64,000 nucleotides of DNA from assembly GCF_002381345.1 (NCBI RefSeq), contig NZ_CP020660.1, positions 434,001 to 498,000 of the forward strand, read 5' to 3'. Within the stretch, counting starts at the first letter, position 1. Each line of letters starts with the position of its first letter. Shown piece by piece: positions 33,090-43,034 of the stretch. The position numbers and the translations under genes are program-made. The DNA is from Candidatus Enterovibrio altilux (GTDB lineage: Bacteria > Pseudomonadota > Gammaproteobacteria > Enterobacterales > Vibrionaceae). The notes beneath the pieces were generated by a model. That model ran no database searches, was not told where the DNA came from, and saw nothing but the letters and a program-made list of their open reading frames with translations.

Positions 33090-34135
33090 CGCAAGTGATC
33101 ACTATAGATGGACAGAAAATTGGCCAAGGTCATAAACCTTACATCATTGCGGAAATGTCGGCGAACCATAATGGTTCACTACAACGTGCCTTTCAAATCT
33201 TAGTCATGGCGAAACAAGCAGGGGCTAATGCAGTAAAAATGCAGTCTTACACCGCCAATACCATCACTTTAAACTGCGATTCCGAAGAATTTAAAATTCA
33301 CGGGGGGCTTTGGGACGGGCGCTCCCTTTACGATCTATACCAAGAAACTCACACCCCGTTTGATTGGCACAAGCCTCTCTTCAATAAGGCACAAGAACTA
33401 GGTATTACACTATTTTCATCACCCTTCGATTTTACTGCCGTGGATTTGCTCGAAGATCTCAATGCGCCTGCTTATAAAATTGCCTCATTCGAAGCAATAG
33501 ACTTGCCACTCATTCGTTACGTGGCAAAAACAGGTAAGCCTATGTTCATTTCTACGGGCATGGCAAGTGCTCAAGAAATAGCAGAAGCTGTTACCACAGC
33601 AAGAAACTGCGGATGCCGAGAACTGGTATTACTGCATTGCATTAGCGCTTATCCAGCGCCAGCTTTGCAAAGTCATTTGCGTACCATTCCTGATTTATCT
33701 GAACGTTTTGATGTAGTGACAGGACTGTCAGATCATACATTAGGTACAATAGTGTCAGTCACTGCCGTTGCGCTTGGGGCTGCCGTAATTGAAAAACATT
33801 TTACCTTGAGCCGAAATGATTTTGGTCAAGACGCCACCTTTTCATTGGAACCAGATGAATTGGCAGTATTGTGTCGTGACACACAAATAGCATGGCAAGC
33901 TCTCGGAAGCGCAGGTTACCAGCTAAAAGACGTTGAAAAAGACAACAAACAACTCCGCCGTTCTTTGTATGTATGTCTCGATATAAAAGCGGGTGAAACT
34001 TTGACATTTGCGAATATTCGTAGTGTGAGACCTGGCTTCGGTCTTGCGCCAAAATTCTACGATGATGTGATTGGCACAAGAGCAACAGATGATATTCGCG
34101 CTGGTACCGCCCTTAAATGGAATTTAATTCAATAA
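33086..34135 (+). CDS. pseI: Pseudaminic acid synthase PseI
   Basis: NeuB-type enzyme condensing the PseG product with phosphoenolpyruvate to form pseudaminic acid. Start chosen at 33086 (MTQVITIDGQKIG), which forms the same ATGA overlap as the other junctions and gives 349 residues; an upstream in-frame ATG would add 22 residues overlapping pseH. Visible: IIAEMSANHNGSLQRA, KMQSYTANTITL, FSSPFDFTAVDLLE, GLSDHTLGTI, EKHFTLSR, and a C-terminal SAF/antifreeze-like domain (RRSLYVCLDIKAGE...). Last gene of the operon; no glycosyltransferase or flagellin gene follows. Confidence 0.96.
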   Translation: MTQVITIDGQKIGQGHKPYIIAEMSANHNGSLQRAFQILVMAKQAGANAVKMQSYTANTITLNCDSEEFKIHGGLWDGRSLYDLYQETHTPFDWHKPLFNKAQELGITLFSSPFDFTAVDLLEDLNAPAYKIASFEAIDLPLIRYVAKTGKPMFISTGMASAQEIAEAVTTARNCGCRELVLLHCISAYPAPALQSHLRTIPDLSERFDVVTGLSDHTLGTIVSVTAVALGAAVIEKHFTLSRNDFGQDATFSLEPDELAVLCRDTQIAWQALGSAGYQLKDVEKDNKQLRRSLYVCLDIKAGETLTFANIRSVRPGFGLAPKFYDDVIGTRATDDIRAGTALKWNLIQ

Positions 34136-34247
34136 ATTATATAATTTCAAGGTAGTTTCAGCGTTCAAGGAATATGCCAATAACTGTACCATATATTTAT
34201 GTTAACTTTAAATATTCAATTGTTTTTTTATTATTTCATGCTAGTGC

Positions 34248-34267
34248 AGAGGGTCAGATGACCCTCT
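34248..34267. terminator. Hairpin after the pse operon (weak terminator candidate)
   Basis: Near-perfect stem AGAGGGTC / GACCCTCT about 110 bases after the pseI stop. There is no T-run on either side, so it may be a transcript-end hairpin rather than a true intrinsic terminator. Confidence 0.35.
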
Positions 34268-34317
34268 TAATAGGTGCGTTATGTTTCATATAAAAAGCGT
34301 CAACAATGCTATTGTAA

Positions 34318-34392
34318 ACGTTTTATAATACCCAGATTGACGAAACCTACACCATGATAAAATCGTTACATAAGCTGACAGGGCTAGATATG
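34318..34392 (+). mobile_element. IS903-group fragment (transposase C-terminal codons)
   Basis: Reads as the end of the transposase (..PRLTKPTP.MIK.LHKLTGLDM) and stops exactly where the complete end GGCTTTGTTTCC of the next copy begins. It is an older copy cut by insertion of copy 7. Confidence 0.7.
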
Positions 34393-35412
34393 GGCTTTGT
34401 TTCCTCAAACAAAAAACTAAATTATCAATCTACGTTCTAAACAACTAGACTAACTGAAATATTCAGATCTGTTAAAGAAACTTCGCTACAAAACAATTAA
34501 TAGGAAGCAATATAATTGATCGAGACTCACTAACATACTGGATTGATGAAGAAGCCATTCAGCTATCAAATCAAACTAAGTAGGGTAAACCTCGTTTATT
34601 TAGCGACTTAACCATTACACGATCCTCATAGTTAAACACGTATTCTCAATATCATTAAAAGATCAGTAAAAATTCATTAATCCTGTTTTCAAACTTGCTC
34701 AACTCTCGTTATCATGCCTTCACTATTCATGCATTAGTAAACGAGCCAAAACGGTTAACGTTGCGTTAAAAACTAAAAAAACCATCCCGCACTTAGCCAT
34801 TGATTCTGCGGGGGTTATAAATGTACGGTAAAGACGAATGGAAAGTAACAAAGCATGCACTGATAAGAATCGGCGAGCTTAGTGTAAACTACATTTAACA
34901 GTAGGTATCAATACGCATGAAACCATTGCTGCTGAATTACATGCATCAAATGTGACTGACGGGGAAGCGCTACCTAACTTGCTCAAACAAACCCACCGAA
35001 AAATCAATGAAATATCAAGCAATGGAGCTTACAACAGATACTCAAAATATTACAAAACCGTTCGTATTACACAAGCACTTCCACTAATTCCACCAAGAAA
35101 AAGAACAATTTTTGGGGATCGAAGTCATCCGTGTAATCTAACAATCAGTGACCAGAAGTTATATGGTTCCATTCGGCATGGAAAAACAAAGTGTGGTTAC
35201 TCTAAATGTTCCCTTCCATAGGCAGCAATATTTAGAGTCTACTAGGAGGTACATTAAACCTAAGAAATTATAATTTTCCGGCTAGCGAAACCTACGACAT
35301 GGTAAAAGCATTACATAAATTGATAGGGCTAAATCTGCTTAAAATAAAAGCAATTATCTAATAGATAATCATGTTGGGCTTTGCCATCTGAACTCGAATT
35401 AGGAGACAAAAT
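34393..35412 (+). mobile_element. IS903-group element, degenerate copy 7
   Basis: 1.02 kb from GGCTTTGTTTCCTCAAAC to AATTAGGAGACAAAATC. The longest open piece (34952-35221) reads MTDGEALPNLLKQTHRKINE, ISSNGAYNRYSKYYKTV and LIPPRKRTIFGDRSHPCNL, covering the second catalytic Asp region, which is mutated (DGAYDT in the family, NGAYNR here). Several stops elsewhere. Inactive. Confidence 0.87.
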
Positions 35413-35918
35413 CGAAATTATAGTGATTGACTTCTCAAATTTTAAAAAAATTTATAAAAATATTGCAATAATATTTATTAATGTTATTCTAAAAAAAAGT
35501 TATGGATCAAGGTAATTATTATGGTATTCCTCCAAGTATTACAATATTTGTTGCTATTTTTTAACTCTTTTTGATGGTTTGGTTAAGTAAGTCTTAAAAG
35601 GAGCATTGTTATAATACATACAATAAAATAACAACTATAAAGTAAAGTAGTAGAAGCTAAAAAGCCACTTTCAACTAATAGTAGAACGTGGCTTTTTTAA
35701 AAATATAATAATTTATTTAAAATTAATCTATTTTACAATATTAACTGTAAACACCTAATTTTACATGAGCAGAAGTGGTACATCAAAAAAAATCACGAAA
35801 CTATAAGTAAGATTCGAGTCAACCAAACACAAGAATATCTAAATTTAATGATATTGTATAAAATATTTATACCCTAGAACTAGAAAACCTTCATTCTAAG
35901 CAATTAATCACAGTATTA
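35413..35918. other. Intergenic, no gene; holds an orphan terminator
   Basis: AT-rich gap between two IS copies. Tiny frames such as MDQGNYYGIPPSITIFVAIF (35502 on) are not convincing. A TATAAT at 35610-35615 precedes the terminator at 35659, so a short untranslated RNA cannot be excluded, but the -35 region is poor. Confidence 0.35.
35659..35698 (+). terminator. Strong orphan rho-independent terminator
   Basis: Stem AAAAAGCCAC / GTGGCTTTTT with a 19-base loop and a six-T run. No intact gene lies upstream on the + strand. Probably the relic of a lost gene, or the end of a small RNA. Confidence 0.6.
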
Positions 35919-36645
35919 AGACTTTATTTCCTAATTCAAGTTCAGATGATAAAGCCCAATATGATTCACTATTAAACAACCACTGTTATTGTAGGAACAC
36001 TTAATCCGGTCAACGTCTTTAATGCTTTTATTATAGCATTAGTTACGCTAATTTAATCATTATAATCTCTTCAGCCCAATGTCCCTTCTAGTAGTTTTTT
36101 AATTCGAAACATTGTCGTTTTTCATGGAAAACGGTTACAATAACCATACCTCATTCTTCAATGCTGACTGAAATAATATAACTTCTGATAACTAGTCGCT
36201 AAATTACGCGGATAACTTCATTTTCAAAAAATTACTCTTTTTTTTAGAAAAATAAGTGAAACGACTCGTTTAATACGAATAGTTTCGTAAGCACTATTGG
36301 CTAATATTTCATTAATTTTTTAACAGGTCTGTTTGTGCAAATTTAAAAACAGAATTAATGAATCCATGCAGACCTCTCAATGGTATTGAAGATACGTATT
36401 TAATCACAAGAACCATCGTAATGACTAAGTCGCTAAATAATTTAAGCATGAATCATATGAGGATTTGCCATCTGAACTTGAATTAAAAAAAGCCGGCCCG
36501 AATAAATAATAAGTTTCAGGTTATCAAGCCTGCATTTTCAAGTTAATTGAGTATATGTAGGCTCTCCGTTGGTTGTTTTGTAGCAAAGCTTACTGAAACA
36601 TTTAGCGCATAGCTTAATAAGCTAAGAAATGAAACTACGATTCCT
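35919..36645. mobile_element. IS903-group ruins (copy 8, rearranged)
   Basis: Three joined pieces. 35919-~36440 is a minus-strand copy from the 3' end (CTTTATTTCCTAATTCAAG) with central deletions. 36441-36499 is a + strand 3' end (GGATTTGCCATCTGAACTTG). ~36560-36645 is the minus-strand 5' end (GTTGTTTTGTAGCAAAGCTT). Between the last two lies the unassigned repeat. No reading frame survives. Confidence 0.75.
36506..36560. repeat. Unassigned dispersed repeat, copy C
   Basis: AAGTTTCAGGTTATCAAGCC, TGCATTTTCAAGTTAATTG, AGTATATGTAGG aligns with the stretch at 20360-20416 and partly with 9497-9540. Not recognisable as IS903-group or IS1 sequence. Confidence 0.5.
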
Positions 36646-36742
36646 TAACTATTATATTCATAAAATATATTTTTATTTCCCTCTTACTACTTATCAAATA
36701 ATAACTTTTTTACACCATCTAACAATCGAATTTTAACCATGA

Positions 36743-37636
36743 TTACGGCTGAAAGCAGTCCAGATAACTATTACCTAATTTCATTAAAAAATCTTTATAA
36801 CGTTGCTTGTCTACATCAAGATTTATTGCCATTGGATCTAACTCAATAAGTTTCACTCCCGTACCTCTAGACACGCTCTTGACAATCGAAGAATTAAACT
36901 GAGGTTCCGTAAATATACATTGAGCTTCTTTATTTTGTAGAACAGTACGAATAGAAACCAACGTTTGTGCACCCGGTTTTCTTGCAGGATCAACCGTCAA
37001 ATAACCCTTTGATTTTAACCCAAATGTATCTTCAAAATATCCATACGCATCATGAAAAAGGAAATAGCCTTTGTGCTGATTGTTCGCAAACTGTACTTTT
37101 AAATTTTTTGTTGTTGATGCTACGCCAACAATAAACTTAGTATAGTTACTTTCATAACTAGCAGCATTTGCTGGATCTATGCGAGACAAATAAACTGCAA
37201 TAGCTTTTGCAATAACTTTACTTTGCTCTGGACCAAGCCAAATGTGTCCATCTACTCCAGAGTGATCATGACCATGGTGATCATGCCCTGCTTGTTCACC
37301 ATAATACCGTACTGGCATTTCTGGATAATTCGTCAATTGAAGCGCATTCTTTTGACTAGAAAGAATTTTTTGAAGAGGTAGCTCCAACTCTGGCCCTGTC
37401 CACACAACAAGGTTGGCTATCTTTATTTTTTTAATGTCTGAAGGTTTCAACGCATAATCATGTGGAGAGGCACTAGAAGGAAGAAGAGTGTCAACACGTG
37501 CATTTGGCCCTGCAATCTCATTTGCGATCAACGCCAAAGGCTTTATTGTAGTAAGGATACTCATGGGTAAGGCATTTGTAAAAAAAGAGCTCACCATTGC
37601 TGACACAACTAGCAAACGTACAAGTATTATTTTCAT
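36743..37636 (-). CDS. znuA: Zinc ABC transporter periplasmic binding protein ZnuA
   Basis: High-affinity periplasmic Zn2+ receptor. The 297 residues start with a signal peptide (MKIILVRLLVVSAMVSSFF). The cluster-A-I fold follows, with LPSSASPHDYALKPSD (first ligand His), a His-rich loop GHDHHGHDHSGVDGH near 115-130, LFHDAYGYFEDTFGL (His ligand near 195) and the C-terminal FTEPQFNSSIV. Divergent from znuCB across a shared 79-base region with a Zur palindrome. Confidence 0.96.
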   Translation of the reverse strand: MKIILVRLLVVSAMVSSFFTNALPMSILTTIKPLALIANEIAGPNARVDTLLPSSASPHDYALKPSDIKKIKIANLVVWTGPELELPLQKILSSQKNALQLTNYPEMPVRYYGEQAGHDHHGHDHSGVDGHIWLGPEQSKVIAKAIAVYLSRIDPANAASYESNYTKFIVGVASTTKNLKVQFANNQHKGYFLFHDAYGYFEDTFGLKSKGYLTVDPARKPGAQTLVSIRTVLQNKEAQCIFTEPQFNSSIVKSVSRGTGVKLIELDPMAINLDVDKQRYKDFLMKLGNSYLDCFQP

Positions 37637-37670
37637 AAAAATTCCCAGAGTTAATGATTTAATAATAAAA

Positions 37671-37691
37671 AAAAGTTATATTATAACATTA
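37671..37691. promoter_or_regulatory. Zur box between znuA and znuC
   Basis: GTTATATTATAAC is a perfect odd palindrome apart from its central base and matches the core of the gammaproteobacterial Zur operator (AATGTTATANTATAACATT); the right half continues ATT. It is placed to control both divergent transcripts, so zinc import is probably Zur-repressed. Confidence 0.8.
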
Positions 37692-37715
37692 CAGTTTAAT
37701 TTTCATGTCTAATTT

Positions 37716-38477
37716 ATGTCGACACATCTCGTTACACTACACAACGTTTCCGTAATTTTTAATGGTAGAAGCATTCTAGATAAAGTGGCCTTTTCCCTAT
37801 ATAGAGGAAAAATTACCACACTAATTGGCCCTAATGGTGCAGGAAAGTCAACATTAGTAAAAACCGTCATTGGTCTAAATAAGCCAACCGAAGGTAGCGT
37901 AGAACGAGCGCATAATTTAAAGGTAGGCTATGTACCACAAAAATTACATCTCAATGATGCTCTACCCCTCCGCGTGGAAAGGTTTCTAAGACTGAATCAA
38001 AACTTAGATAAAAAAGAAATAGATAATGTGCTAGCGTTAGTAGGAGCTTCAAAGCTTCGTAATTTAAATATGTATACTCTTTCTGGTGGTGAAACCCAAC
38101 GAATATTACTCGCCAGTGCAGTCCTGAGGAAACCAGATTTATTAGTGTTGGATGAGCCAGTTCAAGGGATCGATGTAACCGGTCAATTTGAGCTCTATAG
38201 CCTTATTGTCAAGCTCAAATTAATGCTAAATTGCGGTATTTTAATGGTTTCACACGACTTGCATTTGGTAATGGCAAAAACTGACGAGGTTATTTGTTTG
38301 CAGCACCATATCTGCTGTTCAGGGACTCCCGACTTAATCTCATCACACCCTGAATACGTTGCACTATTTGGGCGACAAGAAAGTGAACAACTCGCCTGGT
38401 ACCATCACAACCATGACCCCACTTTATTAGATAGCTCTATTAGCTCAGATAAACATGGAGACCATTCGAATGCTTGA
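37716..38477 (+). CDS. znuC: Zinc ABC transporter ATPase ZnuC
   Basis: Cytoplasmic ATPase of the ZnuABC importer. The 253 residues show Walker A GPNGAGKSTLVKTV near 39, the metal-importer motif VGYVPQKLHLNDALPLRVERF, signature LSGGETQRILLASA, Walker B LLVLDEPVQGID, and switch His in MVSHDLHLVM. A His-rich C-terminal tail (WYHHNHDP) is typical of ZnuC. The stop overlaps the znuB start region. Confidence 0.96.
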   Translation: MSTHLVTLHNVSVIFNGRSILDKVAFSLYRGKITTLIGPNGAGKSTLVKTVIGLNKPTEGSVERAHNLKVGYVPQKLHLNDALPLRVERFLRLNQNLDKKEIDNVLALVGASKLRNLNMYTLSGGETQRILLASAVLRKPDLLVLDEPVQGIDVTGQFELYSLIVKLKLMLNCGILMVSHDLHLVMAKTDEVICLQHHICCSGTPDLISSHPEYVALFGRQESEQLAWYHHNHDPTLLDSSISSDKHGDHSNA

Positions 38478-39255
38478 GTTTCTTATGATGCCTATTCTAG
38501 CAGGATTATTAATTGCTACGACAGTTGGACCATTAGGCTCATTCGTTATCTGGCGAAACATGGCGTATTTCGGGGACACTCTCGCACATGCTTCTTTGCT
38601 CGGATTATCCCTTGGCTTCATCTTTCAAGTAAATTTGAATGTAGCATTGATTATCAGCTGTTTATTGACAGCCATGCTACTTGTTGGACTGCAACACAGA
38701 AGTAATGTTTCTGCTGATACATTGCTTAGCATCATTGCTCATACTTCCTTCTCGCTCGGGCTAGTATCTATTAGTTTGGTGACTGATTTACGTGTTGATT
38801 TAATTGCATATCTTTTTGGTGATCTACTTTCTGTATCTACTACAGACGTGAGTTGGGTTGCCTTAGGGTGTGCGATTGTAAATATCAGTCTCATTAAACT
38901 ATGGCACCCTTTATTAGCCATTACTGTAAATGAAGATCTTGCACGCATCAATGGATATAATGTTGAGCGCTTCCGACTCATATTGATGTTGATGGTTGGG
39001 TTAATTATCGCAATTGCAATGAAATTTGTTGGAGCACTGATAATTACGTCTTTAATGGTCATCCCAGCTGCAACGGCTCGTCGTTTTGCTAGCAGTCCTG
39101 AAAAAATGGCGCTGTTCGCGAGCATATTTGGTATAATTTCTGTCATTGGTGGTATAATGCTTTCGTGTTTTAAAGATACGCCTGCAGGCCCTTCAGTTGT
39201 AGTGGTTGCTGGTTTGCTTTTCTTGATTAGCCAGTTTCGAAAGCAAGCAGAATAA
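38470..39255 (+). CDS. znuB: Zinc ABC transporter permease ZnuB
   Basis: Inner-membrane permease with about eight helices. Start at 38470 (MLEFLMMPILAG) aligns with the family N-terminus and overlaps znuC by 8 bases; the ATG five codons earlier (38455) is the alternative. The conserved block GPLGSFVIWRNMAYFGDTLAHASLLG is near residue 20-45; DLIAYLFGDLL, AMKFVGALIITSLMVIPAAT and DTPAGPSVVV follow. 261 residues in E. coli, 261 here. Confidence 0.95.
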   Translation: MLEFLMMPILAGLLIATTVGPLGSFVIWRNMAYFGDTLAHASLLGLSLGFIFQVNLNVALIISCLLTAMLLVGLQHRSNVSADTLLSIIAHTSFSLGLVSISLVTDLRVDLIAYLFGDLLSVSTTDVSWVALGCAIVNISLIKLWHPLLAITVNEDLARINGYNVERFRLILMLMVGLIIAIAMKFVGALIITSLMVIPAATARRFASSPEKMALFASIFGIISVIGGIMLSCFKDTPAGPSVVVVAGLLFLISQFRKQAE

Positions 39256-39317
39256 ATCTATTTACCATTGAGGTATTATAAATAAATAGTTTAATAACAT
39301 ATTTTTTATAGTTAAAT

Positions 39318-40579
39318 AGCTTTATTTTTTTAATTTTAGTTCAGAGTGTCTATATCAGACATAATTAACTATTATACAATGACTTTTATTTTAAACATAC
39401 CGAGCCCTATCAACTCATTTACAATTTTTATCATAACGTAGGTTTAGCCAATGTGGACATATTGTTATAATCCCTTAGACTCAGTGTCTCACCGAAGAGT
39501 TTGTTGATTCGAAATCATTACTATTTCTGCTAGAGGAACCGTTTATGATAATCGGCTTTATTTCCTAAATAAAGTAACTAAATATTCAATCCACCCTCTA
39601 AACAGCTAAGCTCACTTAAAGATTCAGACCTATGCACAAGCTTTGCTACAAAACAACTAACTGGAAACCGTATAATAAAGCTTTAATCAATTATGACTCA
39701 CTAACATTCTGACTTAGTGAAGAAACTATTTAGCTATATGATCATACTAAGTAAAGTAATCGTGAAAGGCCTCGTATATTTCGCAACTTAGCCCTTACGA
39801 CAGTCCCATGCTTAAACGCATATTTTCAATACCATTGAGAGGTCTACGAGAATTCCTTAATTTTGTTTTTAAACTTACTTAACTGTCATTGTCATGCCCT
39901 CACTATTCATGTCTTAGTGAGCGAGTCAACATAATTAACATCACGTTCAAAACGAAACATTAAGAAATTTTCCGCACTTAGCCATTGATTCTACGGGCGT
40001 AAAGTTTACGGTAAAGATAAGTGGAAAGTAAAAAAGCATGGGATTAATGGGAAATGGCGAGTTTTGCGCAAGTTACATTTAGTAGTAAATATAAATACGC
40101 ATGAAATCATTGCTGCTAAGTTGAATGCATCAAATGTGATTAACGGTACAGTCTTACCCAACTTGTTCAAACTGACCCGCTGAAAAATCAATAACATATT
40201 AGCCGATGGAGCTTACAACACCAGACATGTTACGAAACCGTTCACATTAAACGAGCCGTTCCAATCATACTACTCAGAAAAAGAGCAACTTCTTGGGAAC
40301 GGGGCTATCCACGTTATTTAGCGGTCAGCACCAAAAATCATACAGTTCAAATCAGCTATGGAAAACGCGGTATGGTTACCATAAACGTTCTATATTAAAG
40401 ACTCTAGTGTTTCAAATCAAAACACTATTCGGAGGAAGATTGAGCCACAGGGATCACAATGCCCAAATTAGCAAAATTTATGCCATGATAAAAGCGTTAT
40501 ATAAGCTAACAGGACTAGGTATGTTTCATAGTAAATCATGTTAGGATTTACTATCTAAATTTAAATGAAGAAACAATGT
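39318..40579 (+). mobile_element. Composite IS903-group element X, copy X1
   Basis: Two parts: 39318-39553 is an inverted ~236-bp copy of the IS 3' end (AGCTTTATTTTTTTAATTTT... to CGTTTATGATAATC), fused directly to a full + strand IS at 39554 (GGCTTTATTTCCTAAATAAA to ~40579). The transposase relic (MHKLCYKTTNWKPYNKALIN...) is full of stops. The same fusion point occurs at 41483-42740, 47874-48441 and 55605-56871. Confidence 0.8.
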
Positions 40580-40655
40580 CACCTAAATACTTTAGTAACC
40601 TAACTGTTTCAAGCGTTGATTGATGATTCAGTCCCATGATTACAGAAATAAATCC
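40580..40655 (-). mobile_element. IS903-group 5'-end fragment
   Basis: TAAATACTTTAGTAACCTAA and CAAGCGTTGATTGATGATTC, ending AGAAATAAATCC, match the minus-strand 5' end of the IS. About 75 bp; an older copy truncated by X1 or its deletion product. Confidence 0.65.
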
Positions 40656-40749
40656 ATAAATAAAGAGGTGTAATTAAAGTGGAAATGCAAATGATTGATG
40701 ATCTAAGAACGCAACTTGTTTAAACTAAATGAACATATATTTACTTGTG

Positions 40750-40784
40750 ACGCTCCCACTATTGTATGGGCGTAACTTTTTTTT
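40750..40784 (+). terminator. Terminator in the greA leader (GraL-like candidate)
   Basis: ACGCTCCCA / TGGGCGT stem (one bulged T) with an ~8-base loop, then AAC and eight T, ending about 40 bases before the greA ATG. In E. coli early termination in the greA leader yields the small RNA GraL; this hairpin has the right position and shape. Confidence 0.55.
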
Positions 40785-40825
40785 CGTCAAGACCAAGGGT
40801 TTTGGTGATTGAGGTATTGTCATTA

Positions 40826-41299
40826 ATGAATAAAATACCAATGACTGTTCGTGGTGAACAGCAGCTTCGTGGAGATCTGAACCGTTTGCTAAAACGTCGT
40901 CCTATAATCACTCAAGCAATTAGTGCAGCGAGAGAGTTGGGGGATCTTAAAGAGAATGCTGAATATCATGCTGCACGAGAAGAACAAGGTATCTGTGAAG
41001 CACAGATTCGAGATATTAAATACAAGCTATCTGTCGCACAGATTATCGATATTTCAAAGCTACCAAAAAAGGGTAAAATTATTTTTGGTTCAACCGTCAC
41101 ATTGATTGATATCAATACATATGATGAAGTAACATACAGAATTGTTGGCGATGATGAAGCAGATATAAAAAAAAATTTAATCTCTGTTAATTCACCGATT
41201 GCACGTGGTTTGATTGGCAAAGAAGCTGGAGACGAAGTTTCTATCAAAACACCAGGCGGTATAAAAGAGTTTGAGATTACTAGTGTTGAATACACGTAA
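40826..41299 (+). CDS. greA: Transcription elongation factor GreA
   Basis: Secondary-channel factor that rescues backtracked RNA polymerase by transcript cleavage. Start chosen at the ATG at 40826 ([10 protein letters not shown], 157 aa; E. coli 158); the open frame extends 20 codons further upstream into the leader. The N-terminal coiled coil holds the tip acidic residues in [19 protein letters not shown]; the C-terminal FKBP-like domain has [26 protein letters not shown] and IKTPGG. Usual neighbours are missing; it stands between IS copies. Confidence 0.96.
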   Translation: MNKIPMTVRGEQQLRGDLNRLLKRRPIITQAISAARELGDLKENAEYHAAREEQGICEAQIRDIKYKLSVAQIIDISKLPKKGKIIFGSTVTLIDINTYDEVTYRIVGDDEADIKKNLISVNSPIARGLIGKEAGDEVSIKTPGGIKEFEITSVEYT

Positions 41300-41408
41300 G
41301 TTAAATAAACTGTTAACAGTTGTTACGACTTTCCATAAATTTTATTAGCTGTGTAGTCACTAGTTCATACTTAGTGTAAAATATTCATGCTCTTGGTGAG
41401 TTATTGTT

Positions 41409-41482
41409 ACTGTGAAGTACTATTTTGTCAGCAAGACAGTGCAGTTCAAAAGTACGGAATAAACCATAGGGGACACCAACAA
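41409..41482. repeat. Unassigned ~75-bp repeat, copy A
   Basis: GTGAAGTACTATTTTGTCAG, then AGTACGGAATAAACCATAGG and GGACACCAAC align with 43207-43276 (GTTAAGTGCCATTTTGTCAG, AATATAGAATAGGCTACAGT, GGACACTAAC). Each copy lies immediately left of a minus-strand IS903-group element. Confidence 0.55.
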
Positions 41483-42740
41483 GTTTTGCTTCCTAATTCA
41501 AATTCAGGCAGCTAATCTCAACTTGGTTGACTATTAGTCGATCACTTTCGTTTTAGGCATACCTAGCCCTATCAGCTTATCTAACACTTGTATCATGCTG
41601 TCATTTTGTCAATTTAAGGATTAAAATTTCTTTTGCTCCATGCCTCTTCGAAAAATTTTTTGATTTAAACCATTACTATTTTTCATAAAAAATATTTGTA
41701 ATTAATACCCTTTGTTTTTCAATGCGGATTTGAACCATATAACTGTGGTGATTACGCGGATAATCTCATTTTTAAAAAATCGCTTCTTCTCTCAATAGAG
41801 ATGTGTGGAACCGCTCGTTTAATACGAACAGTTTCGTAAGATTCTCTGGTATCATAAACTCCATCGCATGATATTTCATTAATTTTTCGGCGAGTCTATT
41901 TGAATAAGCTAGGTATCACTGGACCGTCAGGTACATTTGGTGAACTCAATTCAAAAGCAATGATTTAATGCGTATTTATATCTACTGCTAAATGTAACTT
42001 GCGCAAAACTTGCTATTTTACATTAATCCCATTTTTTTACTTTTTCACTCACCTTCATCGTAGATTTGAAGCCCCGTAGAATCAATGGCTCAGTGCTGGA
42101 TAGTGCCTTTAGTCTTCATCTTGAACGTAACATTAACTATTTTAGCTCACTTGATCATGCATCAATAGTACGAGCATGATAACGGTAGTTAAGCAAGTTT
42201 GAACACAGAGTTAATGAATCTTAGTATGCCTCACAATAGTATTGACAATACGCGTTTAACCATGAGGGCTGTCGCAATGGCTAATTCACTAAATAAACTA
42301 GCTCTTCCATGCTCACTCTACTTAATTTGATTCGATAACTGAATCACTTCTTCATTAATCCAGAATTGTAGTGAACCCACGATTGATTAAAGCTTGATTA
42401 TACTGCCTCCAGCTAGTTATTTTATAGCAAAGCTTGTTCATAGACCTAAATATTTAAGTGAACCTAGTTGTTTAGAATGTTAATTAAAAATTTAGTCCCT
42501 TATTGAGAAACAAAACCGATCACCATAAACGTTCCATAGCAAAGACAGCAATACTCCAAGTCCAAAAACTACTTGAAGGGACATTGAGTCTAAGGGATCA
42601 CAATGCTCAAATTAGCAAACCTACGCCATAATAAAAACGTTAAATAAGCTGCCAAAATTAAGTATGCCTAACACGAAAGTAATTGTCTAAAAGTGAACCA
42701 TATTGAGGCTTAATATCTTAACTTGAATTAAAAAACAAGT
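41483..42740 (-). mobile_element. Composite IS903-group element X, copy X2
   Basis: 41483-42517 is a minus-strand IS (TTTTGCTTCCTAATTCAAAT to GAGAAACAAAACC). It is fused at its 5' end to a + strand 3' fragment 42518-42740 (ATCACCATAAACGTTCC... to AATTAAAAAACAAGTC). Read on the minus strand this is the same structure and junction as X1 and X3. Transposase destroyed by stops. Confidence 0.8.
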
Positions 42741-42872
42741 CATCATTGTAACTAGTAGCAGTTTTATCTTTGATTATACTATATTTTTTAGTAACATACA
42801 GAGTTATAATAATAGTTGGCTTAGACTAAGTAATATTTTTTAGCTCAGTTAAATTAAAATACCGAGTAAATT

Positions 42873-43034
42873 ATGGCAGCAAAAAAATTAACTACTGGGA
42901 GACTTATACAAATATTAGTCGTAATGTCTATACTTATAACTGCATTTATTTGGAAAACAATGAATTACTATTCCGACGATAATGTCAAACAATGCTTCTT
43001 AACAAGAAGCAAGTATGCTATAGTTATAGACTAA
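42873..43034 (+). CDS. Small hypothetical single-pass membrane protein (possibly truncated)
   Basis: 53 codons: MAAKKLTTGRLIQILVVMSI, then LITAFIWKTMNYYSDDNVKQ, then CFLTRSKYAIVID and TAA. One hydrophobic helix at ~11-29 with basic residues before it. I do not recognise the family with confidence. After the TAA the same frame continues NTINIELNFAHIYIL, which reads like more protein, so the gene may be a longer one cut by a nonsense mutation. It is flanked by X2 and copy 9 of the IS. No clear ribosome-binding site; GAGTAAATT precedes the ATG. Confidence 0.4.
   Translation: MAAKKLTTGRLIQILVVMSILITAFIWKTMNYYSDDNVKQCFLTRSKYAIVID

Noticed and set aside
34952-35221. An 89-codon ORF that looks like a novel small protein
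   Set aside because: It is the mid-section of the IS903-group transposase (LLKQTHRKINE, IPPRK), broken at both ends.
35502-35562. Tiny ORF MDQGNYYGIPPSITIFVAIF
   Set aside because: Only 20 codons, no homologue recognised, no clear ribosome-binding site; AT-rich chance ORF more likely.
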